This document shows positions 21,509 through 32,611 of a stretch of DNA of 64,000 nucleotides, in pieces; position 1 is the stretch's first letter; the number at the start of each line of letters is the position of its first letter. The position numbers and the translations under genes are program-made. The notes under the pieces were generated by a model. That model did no database searches and had not been told where the DNA came from. It was given only the letters and a program-made list of their open reading frames with translations. This stretch comes from Apoderus coryli (Eukaryota; Arthropoda; Insecta; Coleoptera; Attelabidae), in contig OU452207.1 in assembly GCA_911728435.2 (NCBI GenBank), positions 14,843,682 to 14,907,681 on the forward strand, read 5' to 3'.

Positions 21509-22609
21509 CTACAAGGTAGAGGATATAGATTTTTGATATTCCTCCAATTTAATTCTATAATATTGACATTTATCTGTATCCCATGCAGCATGATCGATAC
21601 TTTCAAACTTAGAGTTAATGCAATTTATACACTTAACATTTTGTGAGTTACAATCAGTAAGAGAATGATTCAATGAACATTTCAAACATCTAACAAATTT
21701 ACTTTTACAGTTCCTAGCATAATGATTCAGTCCACTACATTTGAAACACACCTTTAATTGAACAGCGTTATACACACTACAGTCATCCAAATTAACGCAC
21801 AGGTGCTGTTGTTTAAGTACACCATTGTAGGTTATAGGATCAACCTCGAGAATTGCCTGATAAACACTGTTTCGCTTCTTCGTTGCTCACACCTTAATGA
21901 CTTTTAAAACACAATCACTCTTAAAAACGGAGTTCTGGTGTTTCAACTTCTCAACCATGTCCTCTGAGGCATAGTGTCCTCTCAAACCAACAGTCTTAAG
22001 TCGAGGCTATGAAGGTCTGACCTCCCTGATCTCATAATCATTGAAAAATTTCTGCTCAGCTATTGTCTTGATTACATCGGTATCCGCAGAAGTCGCACAC
22101 CTCACCAAGAGACCACAATTGCTAATATTCTTAACTCGCGATACCTGAACCCCCAACTCAGAGGTGTTGATTGTTCGAGAGAGATCAGCTTTAGTCGCAG
22201 CATTAGACTGGTTACCAACTTTAGGTTTAATGATAACCGACTTTTTCAGTGCAGCAGAGTATGATTGAGAATGAGGACCCACAGATTGCGTTACAGAAAC
22301 TTGCTCCATTTTACTTTTGACATTGGTAATAACTTCCTCTGCGACACCATGCAACAGCGCTCGGATAAGACTAACAAAGTCACCAACTTTCGAATCCAGC
22401 CTAGTCTTCACTGCATCCACTATACTATCACGATGCCTGGCGCAAATGGTGCAGTACCAATACAAACCCGTGGTGTTCAAACATTTTAAAGCCTCGATAG
22501 GTATTTTCGTGCATGAGAAATGATAAGTACTGCCACAAAAACCGGAGCAAGAAACGGCAGACTTGATTTGAGTGATACCAATTTTAAATTGTGGACACTT
22601 GTTAGTCAT
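21509..22609 (-). pseudogene. Element A ORF1: PHD-like plus zinc-knuckle Gag-like protein
   Basis: The start ATG is at 22609 (MTNKCPQFK). The N-terminus is PHD-like, with SCSGFCGSTYHFSC and YWYCTICARH; one expected early Cys reads as Phe. A helical middle and a region resembling an RNA-binding fold (NCGLLVRCATSADTD) follow. After a frameshift near 22010 and a TGA near 21890, the C-terminus (21790-21509) has zinc-knuckle repeats: CFKCSGLNHYARNC, CLKCSLNHSLTDC and CINC. It would coat element RNA. Broken here. Confidence 0.75.
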
Positions 22610-23198
22610 GATTTCACACACTTACGCAAGACTTTAATGGAAATAAAAACAGCAGTTAAATAAATATCAATTAATTTTAACGAACAGCAAGAGAACCAAA
22701 ATTATCGGTATAGTTTAACCAAAATTATTATCATAAAACCGCAGCACTACGATAAACACAACGCACACCGATAAACACCTTATACTTCCAGTTGTAGATT
22801 GTTTTTCGGAGTCGTTTAGGCGGTTTGGCCTCCCCTCACTTCGACCTGCAGAAGATATTTTGTGAATGACTCTAATCTATGAATTTCCCAGCTGTCCCAC
22901 ACTTTTCATAAAGTTGATGATTTCTCTGGGGGCTAAATTCCTTGCCTCGTCGGGTGTTAGGGTCACCCCTCCAAGGTGTTTTAGCCTTTTGCAGAAAAGT
23001 GTCATGCATTCGCAGAGCACGTGTTCTGTTGCGTCTTCGCAAAACCGACAAGTGTCGTCCTCGGTTAGGCCCATCTTTTTGAGATGGTACTTCACTGGGT
23101 GGTGTCCCGTAAAAAGGCCTGTAATAATAATAATAATTGCTTTATTGGCCAACAGTGTTACATACCATTAACAGAGCACATTTAAAAAATATGATTAT

Positions 23199-23356
23199 TG
23201 TCATATAATTTATTATAATACTGTATTTACAATATCTTTATTGGTTTGACATGTACCAGTTTAGTTTTACATACTTGTCAATAACTGTTAGAATTTTTAT
23301 TGTGCTATGTTTTTCGTTTATTAAAGCCTATAAATCTGAAGGCGAGTATTATTACA
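23199..23356 (+). repeat. 5' LTR (158 bp)
   Basis: No difference from 25967-26124 was seen on reading, so insertion is recent. No clear primer-binding site could be assigned after it. Confidence 0.9.
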
Positions 23357-23391
23357 ATTTAATAAACGAAAATTTTGGAAAACAAGTGATA

Positions 23392-25955
23392 ATGGACAAG
23401 TTTTTGCGACCCGAACGATTCGAAACAGATCCAAACTCAACAAATGCATCCAAAGAGTGGACCCACTGGCTTACAACATTTAAGAACTTTTTAGAAATTA
23501 CCGAAGGTGCAAAAGAACTAACGAGTGACAGTAAACTCAAACTCCTCACGAATTTTGTGTCCCATTCCATTTATGACTACTTTAGCGAATGTAAAACATA
23601 CGAAAAGGCTATCAAGGTACTTACTGAAATATACATTAAACCTGTTAATGAAGTTTTTGCTAGACATTTGTTAGCTACACGAAAACAACTGCCAGCTGAA
23701 AATATAGATCAGTATATACAAGCTTTAAATATTTTAAGTAAATATTGCAATTTTAAGTCAGTATCAGCGGATCAGAATAAAAATGAGTTCATTAGAGACG
23801 CTTTTATAAATGGACTTCAGTCGTCTGAAATACGCCAACGACTTCTTGAAACTAATGTTATGGATTTATACGACGCCGTAAACAAGTCTCGATCAATGGA
23901 AGAAGCTCATAAGCAATCAGAACAGTACGTAGATCCGGGAAAAATTGTAAATTCAACTCAGTACATTGAACGTCTTGATGGAGTGGCCATAAGCAACAAT
24001 ATATCGTCTCAACGATGTTACTTTTGTGGAAACAGCCTACATCCAAGAGTTAACTGTCCAGCACGTGACAAAACATGTACCTATTGTAAGAAGATCGGAC
24101 ACTTTGCTAAGGTATGTTTACGATCGAAACAAACAACATCTAAGACCAGTAATTGTACATCAGCATCTACGTCATTGATATCTTCAGCGTCTTTTCCAAC
24201 ATCGGATTGTCTTACAAAAACATTGATCAAAGTTATAATAAACAACGTTGCTGCACGTGCTCTAATTGATACAGGAAGTTCATATAGTTTCATTGATTAC
24301 CATTTTGTTAAAGCAAATAATTTTAAAGTTACTCCTGCTCAAGGCCAAGTTTCGATGGCCTCCACTTTATGTACATCCAATATTCAAGGAAACTGTACTC
24401 TAAATATACAATTTCTGAACGCCAAACACGAAAATATGAAAGTAGCTGTTCTGCCAAATCTATGTACTGATTTCATTATAGGACATGATATTATGAGGCA
24501 ACATTCAGCAGTTCATGTTAACTTTGGAGGACCAAAACCTGTTTTAAAAATCTGCTGTTTAGCCCAAGCTACTGTAAAACCACCACTTCTATTTTCAAAC
24601 CTTACTGAAGATTGTCGTCCGATTGCAACAAAATCTAGGAGACATACTGATGAAGATGAAGACTTTATTAAACAAGAAATAAAGAATTTGTTGAAAGAGG
24701 ACATAATTGAAGAAAGTAATTCACCATGGAGAGCTCAAGTCCTAGTAACACAAAACGAAAATCACAAACGACGGATGGTGATAGATTATTCCCAGACTAT
24801 AAATAAATTTACACATCTTGATGCATATCCCGTGCCTAATGTGGAAGCTATGGTCACAAAAATTGCAAAATATAAAATATTTAGCACTATAGACCTTAAA
24901 AGTGCCTACCATCAAATACCAATTCAAGAAAATGATAAACAGTACACTGCTTTTGAAGCAGCAGGTAACCTGTATCAGTTTAGAAGAATTCCTTTTGGGG
25001 TAACTAATGGTGTTTCATGCTTCCAAAGGGTAATAAATTCAATAATATCGCAAGAAAATTTAGTAGGAGTATTTGCTTATTTAGATGACGTGACCGTAAT
25101 AAATATCTTCTAACTATTGTTGATGAATTTTCACGTTTTCCTTTTGCGTTCCCTTGCTATGATATGACAGCTGCCACAGTTATTCAATGTTTCAACCAAT
25201 TATTTTCCATATTTGGCATGCCATCTTATGTTCATTCCGATCGGGGACCATCATTCATGTCACATGAACTAATTGATTATTTACATTCTCGAGGAATAGC
25301 GACAAGTCGAACTACACCCTACAACCCTCAAGGAAATGGACAAGTCGAACGATACAATGGTATAATTTGGAAAACTGTAAACCTTGCTTTAAAGACAAAA
25401 GGCCTAAAACCTACGCAATGGGAAATTGTTCTACCTGAAGCTTTGTTTTCTATACGATCATTATTATGTACTGCGACTAACTGTACACCACATGAACGAA
25501 TGTTTGCATATCAACGACGCTCAACAAGCGGAATCTCTATACCAACGTGGTTAAAAGAATCCGACATCGTTCTTCTTAAAAAGCAAAACAGAAAAAGCAA
25601 GTATGATCCATTGGTGGAAGAAGTAGAATTATTAGAAACTAATCCAGAATATGCTTTAATAAGGCATAAGAGCGGTCAAGAATCAACAGTTTCTTTAAAA
25701 CATTTGGCGCCAAGAGAAAATATAAATCTCCTAATCGACGATACTGAAAGTTGTACTTCAGACCGAAACGAGGAAGAGAACAATTTATTATCAACAACTG
25801 ATTTTACTGATAATCTCGACAATACAATTGATTCATCTTCTGAAATATTTTCAACCAATCAAAACACACAAACAGCTCAGGCATCTGAACCTATTCGAAA
25901 GTCTGAAAGAATACGAAAACCACCAAAGTACCTAACGGAGTACGTTCCAAATTAA
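23392..25955 (+). pseudogene. Gypsy Gag-Pol, deleted between RT and integrase
   Basis: The first frame is open from within the LTR, but the likely start is ATG 23392 (MDKFLRPERF). Gag is followed by two CCHC knuckles (CYFCGNSLHPRVNC, CTYCKKIGHFAKVC), protease (ALIDTGSSYSFID) and RT up to FAYLDDVTV, then a stop at 25113. A second frame, 25164-25955, starts inside integrase: an FAFPCYD region, then HSDRGPSFMS and NPQGNGQVERYNG. It runs to the C-terminus. RT thumb, RNase H and the integrase zinc domain are deleted, and the two parts are out of frame. Confidence 0.88.
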
Positions 25956-25966
25956 CCAGGGGAAAA

Positions 25967-26124
25967 TGTCATATAATTTATTATAATACTGTATTTACAA
26001 TATCTTTATTGGTTTGACATGTACCAGTTTAGTTTTACATACTTGTCAATAACTGTTAGAATTTTTATTGTGCTATGTTTTTCGTTTATTAAAGCCTATA
26101 AATCTGAAGGCGAGTATTATTACA
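25967..26124 (+). repeat. 3' LTR (158 bp)
   Basis: Same sequence as the 5' LTR. Followed by the ATTAT duplicate. Confidence 0.9.
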
Positions 26125-26230
26125 ATTATTACTATAAACACTACCAGACACCACGATACTTAATAAGAATCATCCAATACTCATAAGAAAAAAGAAATAT
26201 ATCATTCTTAAAATAGTATATTAAGTATAA

Positions 26231-26940
26231 AGGGCGGTAAAGCATTCGTTGCAGCCCGCTGCTGTATAGACGCACGAGTGAGCGAAGCGAGCGAGGGCAG
26301 CTATACAGCGAAGGGCTGCAGCGGCTTTACCGCCAGTGGTGCTTACAACTGTTTTTCGCCTGCCTCTTCATACTAGAATACTAACCAAAAAGAACTTTAT
26401 TTTAATAATTAATTATTATTGTTATGATCTGACAGTTTTTGACAGTAATTAATGGGAGTATTTTTTGACGTACATGATAATAGGCGTTATCCTTTGACAA
26501 ACTCAGATCAGATAAACTTATGTGACAGGCTCACATGTCCATGTTGAGTATTTTAAATGTAGAAAGAAACTGTCAAATTATTATATGAGCGTGTACGCTA
26601 TAGAAATTTGATTTTAGAATCTTAGGTATATTTCGGTACTACAATATTAATTAGAAAGTGATTACTAATTAATAATGGACAATTTTATATAATTAAATGA
26701 GTTTAGCGGAATGGCAGACGACTACCTAAGTAAATTTTCTCAATTAATTGTCAACTTATCCTTTAGATGGAATGCACATTAAGTTAAGTGAGTAAAAACT
26801 ACTGATGTTAACGTTATTATTGGAAATCTAACAGTAGCGCCATCTATGAAAAAAAAATAAAAAGAGCGGGCGCTAACGGGTCATTTACCGCCCGCATATG
26901 CGGGCGGTAAAACTCTGTGTAAGTGCAGGCAGGCGAAAAA
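26231..26940. repeat. GC-rich palindromic island, MITE-like
   Basis: 26233-26334 folds as three paired blocks: GGCGGTAAAGC with GCTTTACCGCC, TGCAGCCC with GGGCTGCA, and GCTGTATAG with CTATACAGC. The loop is rich in GCGAAGCGAGCG. A 28-bp perfect palindrome lies at 26884-26911 (TTTACCGCCCGCAT and its complement). TTTTTCGCCTGCCT (26352-26365) is inverted at 26927-26940. No coding frame. Both hairpins share GGCGGTAAA. Confidence 0.7.
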
Positions 26941-27068
26941 ATATACATTAACAACATCTTAACCTACTAAATCTTACTATAAATGACAAGTAATGTTAAT
27001 GTAGACAATCAAAAACCATGTTTTACATACATTGAGAAAAATAAATTAGTGCTAAGGTTTGAAAATAA

Positions 27069-27511
27069 TCAGTAAGATGACTGACTCAACATTAATGTGA
27101 CTGACCTTCTAACTAATGTCAGTGATTCGGAATAAATATCACAGCAGTCAGCAACAGAGTTAAAATTATCGCACATTGTGTATATGGGTGACCTTTCGTA
27201 TATGTTACTCCTCGCTCTCACATTATAAAACGGAAAATTATATCTTGAATTTATTCTAGGAATCAAAAAATTTATTTCAGCCAAGAGCTCTGAACAAGCT
27301 ATTTTACCATGCAACAGCCGATAAAGAAAACACACGGAACATATCCTTCTACGCAGATCCAAGCTGAGAAAATCAAATCGTGTTGTTAATTCACTATAAA
27401 GTACACCCTGTTCTGGATAAACTCCATCAATTTTAAAGGAAAGGTACTTTAGAAATTTCCTCTGAATTCTCTCAATGCAAACTTTATAGCAAGTATAATA
27501 AGGGTACCATG
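27069..27511 (-). pseudogene. Element B RT C-terminus
   Basis: Upstream of LRRRICSVCFLYRLLHGK the same frame reads back through ELTTRFDFLS and IERIQRKFLKYLSF to about 27511. This is the standard C-terminal region of jockey-type RTs (IPRINSR, YNVRARSN, YERSPIY). It stops at 27069 and the 3' UTR follows. It is separated from its upstream part (30126-30304) by the CR1-2 insertion. Confidence 0.75.
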
Positions 27512-28045
27512 TATATCGCGGAAAGATCTATGTAAAAATTAACAATGAAAGATTTATAATATTTTATTATAATATTTTATTGTGTAGTAGAATATTTAAG
27601 CATAAATTTTTCAGTTGTACTCGTATATAACTAATTTCAGATACGCTCGGTTATCTTTAATAAGATATCACATCCTTTTATCATGTACTACCTAATTAGG
27701 ATATGGATTTTTGTAAATTTTGTAGGTATGGTTAAACAAAAAAGCAAAAAGGTGTAAATTAATTTTTTATTTGTTTGCTAGAAATATTTAATTTAAATTG
27801 AATAGATGTGGTATACTGGTATATTGATTTTATTTAAACGGAATGTAAAAATTTGTAATGCTATTTCAGGTTGTTTGTTTTGAATAAATTATTAAGATTG
27901 GCTACTTTCTTCTCCGACTAAAACACACGTCGCATATATCTTCTTTAATGGTAATTTTTTTTTGTGATTTTTATTATCCATGTTAAAATTTTATAGTTAT
28001 GGAGGTCTGACACTCTACCGATGTGTATGATCTAGGGGTTATATA

Positions 28046-29083
28046 ATGTTAAGTAAGTTTAGTTTTGCACATTGCAATGTTCGATCGCTATGCACAGGTT
28101 TCGACATCCTCTCGGAGGTGCTGTTGGTGGATTCCTATTCAGTGCTTGGATTGTCTGAGACTTGGCTAAAATTAAACACACCTAGTAGCGCTTTTCAAAT
28201 TGACGGATATAAGTTGTTGAGGAAGGATCGCGCTGGCAGAGGCGGTGGCGTCGCTTTTTATGTTGAGAACAGCATTAAATGCAAAATCCTTGACATTGTC
28301 GTTTCAGAGGAGTGTCCATTAGAGCAGCTATGGATATCAGCAAAAATTAATGGTAAAAAAGTCTGTCTCGGTACGTTATATCGTCCGCCAAATGCAAATG
28401 TGACTTTATCTTTGGAAGCACTTGAAAATGTTTTGACGGCTTTTCTTATCGAGTTTGACATAATTTTGTTTGGGGGAGATTTTAATATTGACTTGGCTAC
28501 TGGAAGTGCTGCGTCAGTGCAGTTCAGAAGTTTTTTAAATAAATATAACTTAAATCAAGTAATTACTCAACCCACAAAGGTCACGGAGGTGACTGCAACC
28601 TTGTTGGACGTGATTGTCACGTCTGATCACAATGCGGTCAGGTCCACGGAGGTGTTGCCCATGGGGTTGGTGTCTGATCATTCGTTGGTATCTTGTGAGT
28701 TGAAAATAAAAAGAGATAAACATAAACCCATTTTTCGAAGCTTTAGAGATTATAAATATTTTAGTTATAACCTGTTTATGGAAGATCTTTACAAAATTGA
28801 TTGGAATATTATTTACTGCATTGATGATATTGATGAAATGATAGAGTTTTGGAATAAATCTTTGCTATATTTGTTTGATTTGCATGCTTCCGTGAAGAAA
28901 GTTAGAATCTCGAAGCCACCTGCTCCGTGGCTGACAGATAACATTCGAATGATGATGAGACTAAGAGATAGGGCTAGGCTTAAGTACAGAAAAAATAAAA
29001 CAGAACTTCTATGGAATGAGTATAAGGAGATCAGAAATCTTGTCAATATCTCAATTAAAACAGAAAAGAGGGCTTATTTTTAA
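28046..29083 (+). pseudogene. CR1-2 endonuclease and linker
   Basis: 345 open codons from an ATG: AHCNVRSL, SVLGLSETWL, GTLYRPPNAN, GGDFNIDL, LLDVIVTSDHNA and SDHSLVSC, so all catalytic EEP motifs look intact. The linker (PPAPWLTDNIRMMMRLRDR) follows, with a stop after RAYF at 29083. RT resumes 55 bp later, so ORF2 is broken once here. Confidence 0.85.
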
Positions 29084-29137
29084 CATATTTCTTAACAAGA
29101 TAGTAAAATCTTCTGGAGATCTCTTAAGTACTTCAAC

Positions 29138-30082
29138 ATGAATAATACAAATCTACCTGAACATGACTTTACTGACCAAGAGCAATTTATTAGGTTTTTT
29201 ACTAACCATGTATCCGACACTGTACTGGATACCAATGATTTCTTGATTTTAAATCAGTACGCTTCAGTTAATTTTAATGTTGCGAATAAGTTTCGTTTTT
29301 CGGAGGTTACCGGTGAGACAATTGAGAAATTAATTTATAAACTTAAATCAAATGCTACCGGAGCCGATGGCATATATCTAAAAATGATACAAATAGTTGT
29401 TCCTCAGCTTACGGAGTACCTCACTTATATTGTCAATAGGTGTCTCGTTTTGGGAAGGTTTCCGGACAGCCTGAAGATATCTAACATAGCACCCATACCT
29501 AAAATTAATAATCCTACTGACATATCCCACTTTCGCCCTATTAGTATCTTACCCACCCTTTCTAAAATTTTGGAAAAAGTTATGTCCTATCAATTGAGTT
29601 CGTATGTTACAAAATATAACGTATTACATTCGAGGCAATCTGGATTTCGGTCAAATCACAGTACAACAACGGCGTTGCTGGATATCACCGATGATATCTT
29701 TAAGGCCTCTGATAAAAATGAAAATACTTGTCTCATCCTTTTAGACTACAGCAAGGCTTTCGATACCCTCAATCACTCCACTCTGTGTTCAAAGCTTCTA
29801 TATTTCGGTTTGGATGTTACTGCCGTGGATTTGGTGAACAGTTTTCTGACCAATCGCGTTCAAAGAGTGGTTTTAAATGGAAATATTTCGTCATCTGCAA
29901 TTATTACAAAAGGTGTTCCGCAGGGAAGTGTTTTATCTCCACTTTTATTCTCTTTATATACATCTGATTTTCACAAGTCACTGAAAAACTGTTGTATACA
30001 TCAGTACGCTGATGATACACAAATGTACTATTCTTTTCCTTGTTCCGACGCCGTTGTGGCTGCAGAGTGTGTATTTTTGTAA
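29138..30082 (+). pseudogene. CR1-2 reverse transcriptase, truncated after YADD
   Basis: Motifs: IAPIPKINNP, FRPISILPTLSKILE, RQSGFRSNHSTTTALL, CLILLDYSKAFDTLNH, GVPQGSVLSPLLF and QYADDTQMYYSF. After PCSDAVVAAE the frame enters 3' UTR-like sequence and stops at 30082. Thumb and C-terminal domains are absent, so it is not active. Confidence 0.85.
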
Positions 30083-30125
30083 TTTCACAAAAAAAAAAAT
30101 AAAGGCATTATTATTATTATTATAT

Positions 30126-30304
30126 AAGAGAGCAGTATTCCAGCTTGGAACGGACATATGCGAAATAAACAGACTTTATGGCATTCACATCTGTAAAAGA
30201 TCTACAACTTCTCGTAATAAAACCGTACATCCTCAAAGCATCTCCAACCATAACTGTAATATGTTCCGAAAACGGAAATTCTCTGTCAAACAGAACTCCC
30301 AAAT
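30126..30304 (-). pseudogene. Element B RT fragment (5' piece)
   Basis: It reads GVLFDREFPFSEHI, then YGFITRSCRSF and YVRSKLEYCSLI, a conserved stretch of jockey-type RT just upstream of the C-terminal piece at 27069-27511. It starts abruptly at 30304, the 5' truncation point of element B. Confidence 0.75.
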
Positions 30305-30642
30305 CCTATAATTCGCCTTAGGTCGCTTCTCTCCAGTTGGATAAGCTTCCCTGCGTTGGCGTCTGAAGGTTTGATAAACCTTTTTGATTGTCTTAGGCCT
30401 GGAATGTTTCTCCGCTAGGAGTTAAATTGTTCCTTTTCCCATCTCCGAAGTTCTTCCTTCGTATGGCTTTTTGGAAGGCCAAAGATGGGTTCCGGGCCGC
30501 AGAACGGAGCGTTTGCGACGGCTTTCTTCCTGAATCCAAAGGTATTAGATTCAGGATTCCCATGTGTCCCTCTAGATCGCCAGATTTGTATTCCATTACC
30601 TGTGCCAGTTTCAGAGCGCTAATTGCTGCCTCTTTTTTCCCA

Positions 30643-31375
30643 TTGGCAGTTACCGTTACGCCGTTTTCATTTTCAAAAAAGTAAGGTCCAATGATTCCTC
30701 CTGACCAAATTGCGCACCAGACTGTCACTTTTAATGGATGCAAAGCTGACTGATGAATAATTCGAGGGATTTCCATTGCCCAGAACCGACTATTCTGTTT
30801 ATTCATATATCCATTTTAAATGAAAATGTGCCTCGTCACTCATTATGATTTTTTCATGAAAATCGGGATTGTCATTGGCGAGCTGTAACATCCTATTGGC
30901 ATATGTACGGCGGCGTAAATGGTCTTGTGGAAGAAGCTCTTGTGTCAACTGAAACTTATATGGAAACAAATGCTCCTGAGAACGGTGTCGAATTGAGGTT
31001 GATGGATTGTTTTGAACACTTTCTTGAGCTGCAGAAATGTTTTCAGCTGATCTTCCAGTACGTTGTGGTCCATGCTTGCTTGGGCGTATCTCCTACAGAC
31101 CCTCTTTCTTCGAAATCATTCACTACACGATAAATAGTGCGTTTTATTGGCACGTTGTTTCTCCCAAAAATTTGACGTAACTTTCTCATCGTCAGTAATC
31201 GATGATTGATTTTGATAAAATGTTTTAACGATTAAAACACGTTGGTTTATCTAATATTTTCCCATAATAAATTTGCCAAGTATCTACTTCACGACTGCCA
31301 AATATGAACTGTCCAGACTAATGTTTACCAAAATGGCGGCAAAACAAAGTAGTATACCTTCCCGGCGGACACCTT
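30643..31375 (-). pseudogene. mariner-type transposase remnant
   Basis: Minus-strand reading in shifting frames gives a helix-turn-helix region (RTIYRVVNDFEERGS), LRRRTYANRMLQLANDN, IIMSDEAHFHL (first catalytic D), NKQNSRFWA, then KVTVWCAIWSGGIIGPYFF. It ends near VTVTANG. At about 30642 it fuses in frame with RNase H sequence of element R, making a chimeric open frame (30806-30393). Near 31375 a likely terminal repeat reads ACAAGGTGTCCGCCGGGAAGG. It belongs to a different subfamily from the intact element at 17928. Confidence 0.65.
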
Positions 31376-31589
31376 GTATTTGAATGCTTAATATTGTTTT
31401 TTTGCAAAGCAAAGTTTAATGTAGAAGGTAACCAATATAATACTAGAGGTAGGGAATGCTATTACCCAATTTATAGATTAATGCTTTCTGAAACATGTCC
31501 CCATTATATGTACGTATATCAATTTCATTAAAGAATATCTTAAGTTCGGTCATATGACAAAGATAGGAAACCCTCATCTCGCAAAAATG

Positions 31590-32105
31590 TCGTATTATAT
31601 GAGGAAAGCCTCACCACGATGCTTCGGTTCCAACAAGCAGCGGACTCTCTCTAAATAATTTACAGCTGGCAGGGTCTAGTATTCAGTGTGACCTGTTTGA
31701 AATACTCGTAAGATTCCACCAACATTCCTACGTCGTTGCAGGCGACATAGCGAAAATGTACAGGCAGGTTCAGGTAGCACCTGAACAGATGGTTCTTCAG
31801 ACAGGCTCAAAGTATATGAATTAAACACCGTAACATACGGTACTACTTCTGCATCATTTTTGTCCATCAGGTGATTGTTCGGGCTAGCCAATGATAACGT
31901 AGACAAGCATCCAGATTTGGCTTACATCATCAAATCCGAATTTTACGTCGACGACTTGCTCAGTGGAGTAGAAACGATAGAAACCGCTGTGCAAATTGCA
32001 AAGGGTGTATATGATATTCTTCAGGAGGGTTGCTTTGAACCACGAAAATTGTATTCCAATCACCCTGCTGCACAGAGGTCATTTATAATAAACTACAGGG
32101 AAATA
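31590..32105 (+). pseudogene. BEL/Pao reverse transcriptase, 5' piece
   Basis: Around 31650-31790 the plus strand reads LAGSSIQCDLFEILVRF and DIAKMYRQVQVAPEQ, typical of Pao RT. After a break, 31875-32105 gives SEFYVDDLLSGVETIE (catalytic YVDD) and EGCFEPRKLYSN. The sequence then enters an unrelated insert, and the element resumes at 35385. Protease and gag are not visible upstream. Confidence 0.8.
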
Positions 32106-32611
32106 ATTAAAAAAATATAAGTAGCATTTTACGATTTCGGTATGTCATTTCAAAGACAATATACTAGGTAAGCAATTTTCGGAATATTATTTGATTCTGC
32201 TAATTCTAGTAGGCCAGGTGTGGTGACAACAACCAAATAACAATAATTGCGCGTCATTAAACAAGTCTTTGTACGTCATATTTAAAGTCGCATACAGAAT
32301 TATTTGCTGTGTATAATTTGGGAGTTTTGGTGTTGTTTGTTAAGTTTGGGTAAGTACTACTTACATTACTTAGTATAATTTACAAATAAAGTAGCGAAAT
32401 TATGTGTTAAAAATGTTTTCAAAGATTTGTACCTATTTATTTAATATAAATCTAGGTAAAACAAGTTAAGCAAGCGGCATATATCGGTGTTTGCCCGTGT
32501 TTGCCCTAAATATTATTTTTTTAGTTAATTGCACTCAAACCCTGTTTAATAAGTTGAACTTTATGTGCCAGTAGTTGCCAACAAGTTGAGAATTGTTTTA
32601 TTTCAGGTATC

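Larger units (their letters stand above)
15985..22810 (-). mobile_element. Jockey-like non-LTR element A, split by two insertions
   Basis: The minus-strand order is 5' leader (about 22810-22610), ORF1 (22609-21509), endonuclease start (21433-21257), a CR1-like insertion (21256-17552), endonuclease remainder and linker (17547-16609), a short non-LTR insertion (16602-16175), then linker (16168-15985) ending in EVYGALRRLR. The pieces fall in the right order for one element. RT is missing beyond 15985, where EV1 begins. All pieces carry substitutions and stops. Confidence 0.75.
23199..26124 (+). mobile_element. Gypsy element with identical short LTRs and internal deletion
   Basis: 2926 bp. The 158-bp LTRs begin TGTCATATAA and end TTATTACA. 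The target duplication is ATTAT (23194-23198 and 26125-26129). A purine-rich tract (CCAGGGGAAAA) precedes the 3' LTR. Gag-pol runs from 23392 but lacks the middle of pol. It is inserted in the 3' UTR of element B. Gag with two zinc knuckles and a C-terminal RKSERIRKPPKYL motif suggest a Mag-like or related Gypsy clade. Confidence 0.88.
27517..30120 (+). mobile_element. CR1-like element CR1-2, internally deleted
   Basis: A 5' leader of about 530 bp is followed by endonuclease, linker and RT up to just past YADD. Then a short 3' end AATAAAGGC with an (ATT)n tail at 30105-30120. TATAT at 27512-27516 and 30121-30125 is a plausible target duplication. The insertion splits the RT of element B. The RT thumb and C-terminus are missing, apparently by deletion before or at insertion. 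Confidence 0.75.
23126..30304 (-). mobile_element. Jockey-like element B, 5'-truncated, carrying two insertions
   Basis: Minus-strand RT thumb and C-terminus (30304-30126, then 27511-27069) is followed by a 3' UTR (27068-26125, then 23198-23142) and a CAATAAAG-(ATT)n tail at 23126-23141. It is interrupted by the CR1-2 element and by a Gypsy element. Truncation begins within RT at LGVLFD. Confidence 0.75.
22866..30642 (-). mobile_element. Non-LTR element R (RNase H-bearing), split by jockey-like element B
   Basis: The upstream piece (30642-30313) reads, across frames, RNase H C-terminal sequence: GHMGI, EELRRWEKEQF, LRQSKRFIKPSD and ERSDLRRII. The downstream piece (23118-22866) continues GLFTGHHPVKYHLKKMG, CRFCEDATEHVLCEC and on to its end. 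Element B lies between them. The flanking octamers CCTGTAAT (23118-23125) and CCTATAAT (30305-30312) look like a diverged target duplication, and removing the insert restores ...RRIIGLFTG.... The style is R1/I-type. Confidence 0.7.
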
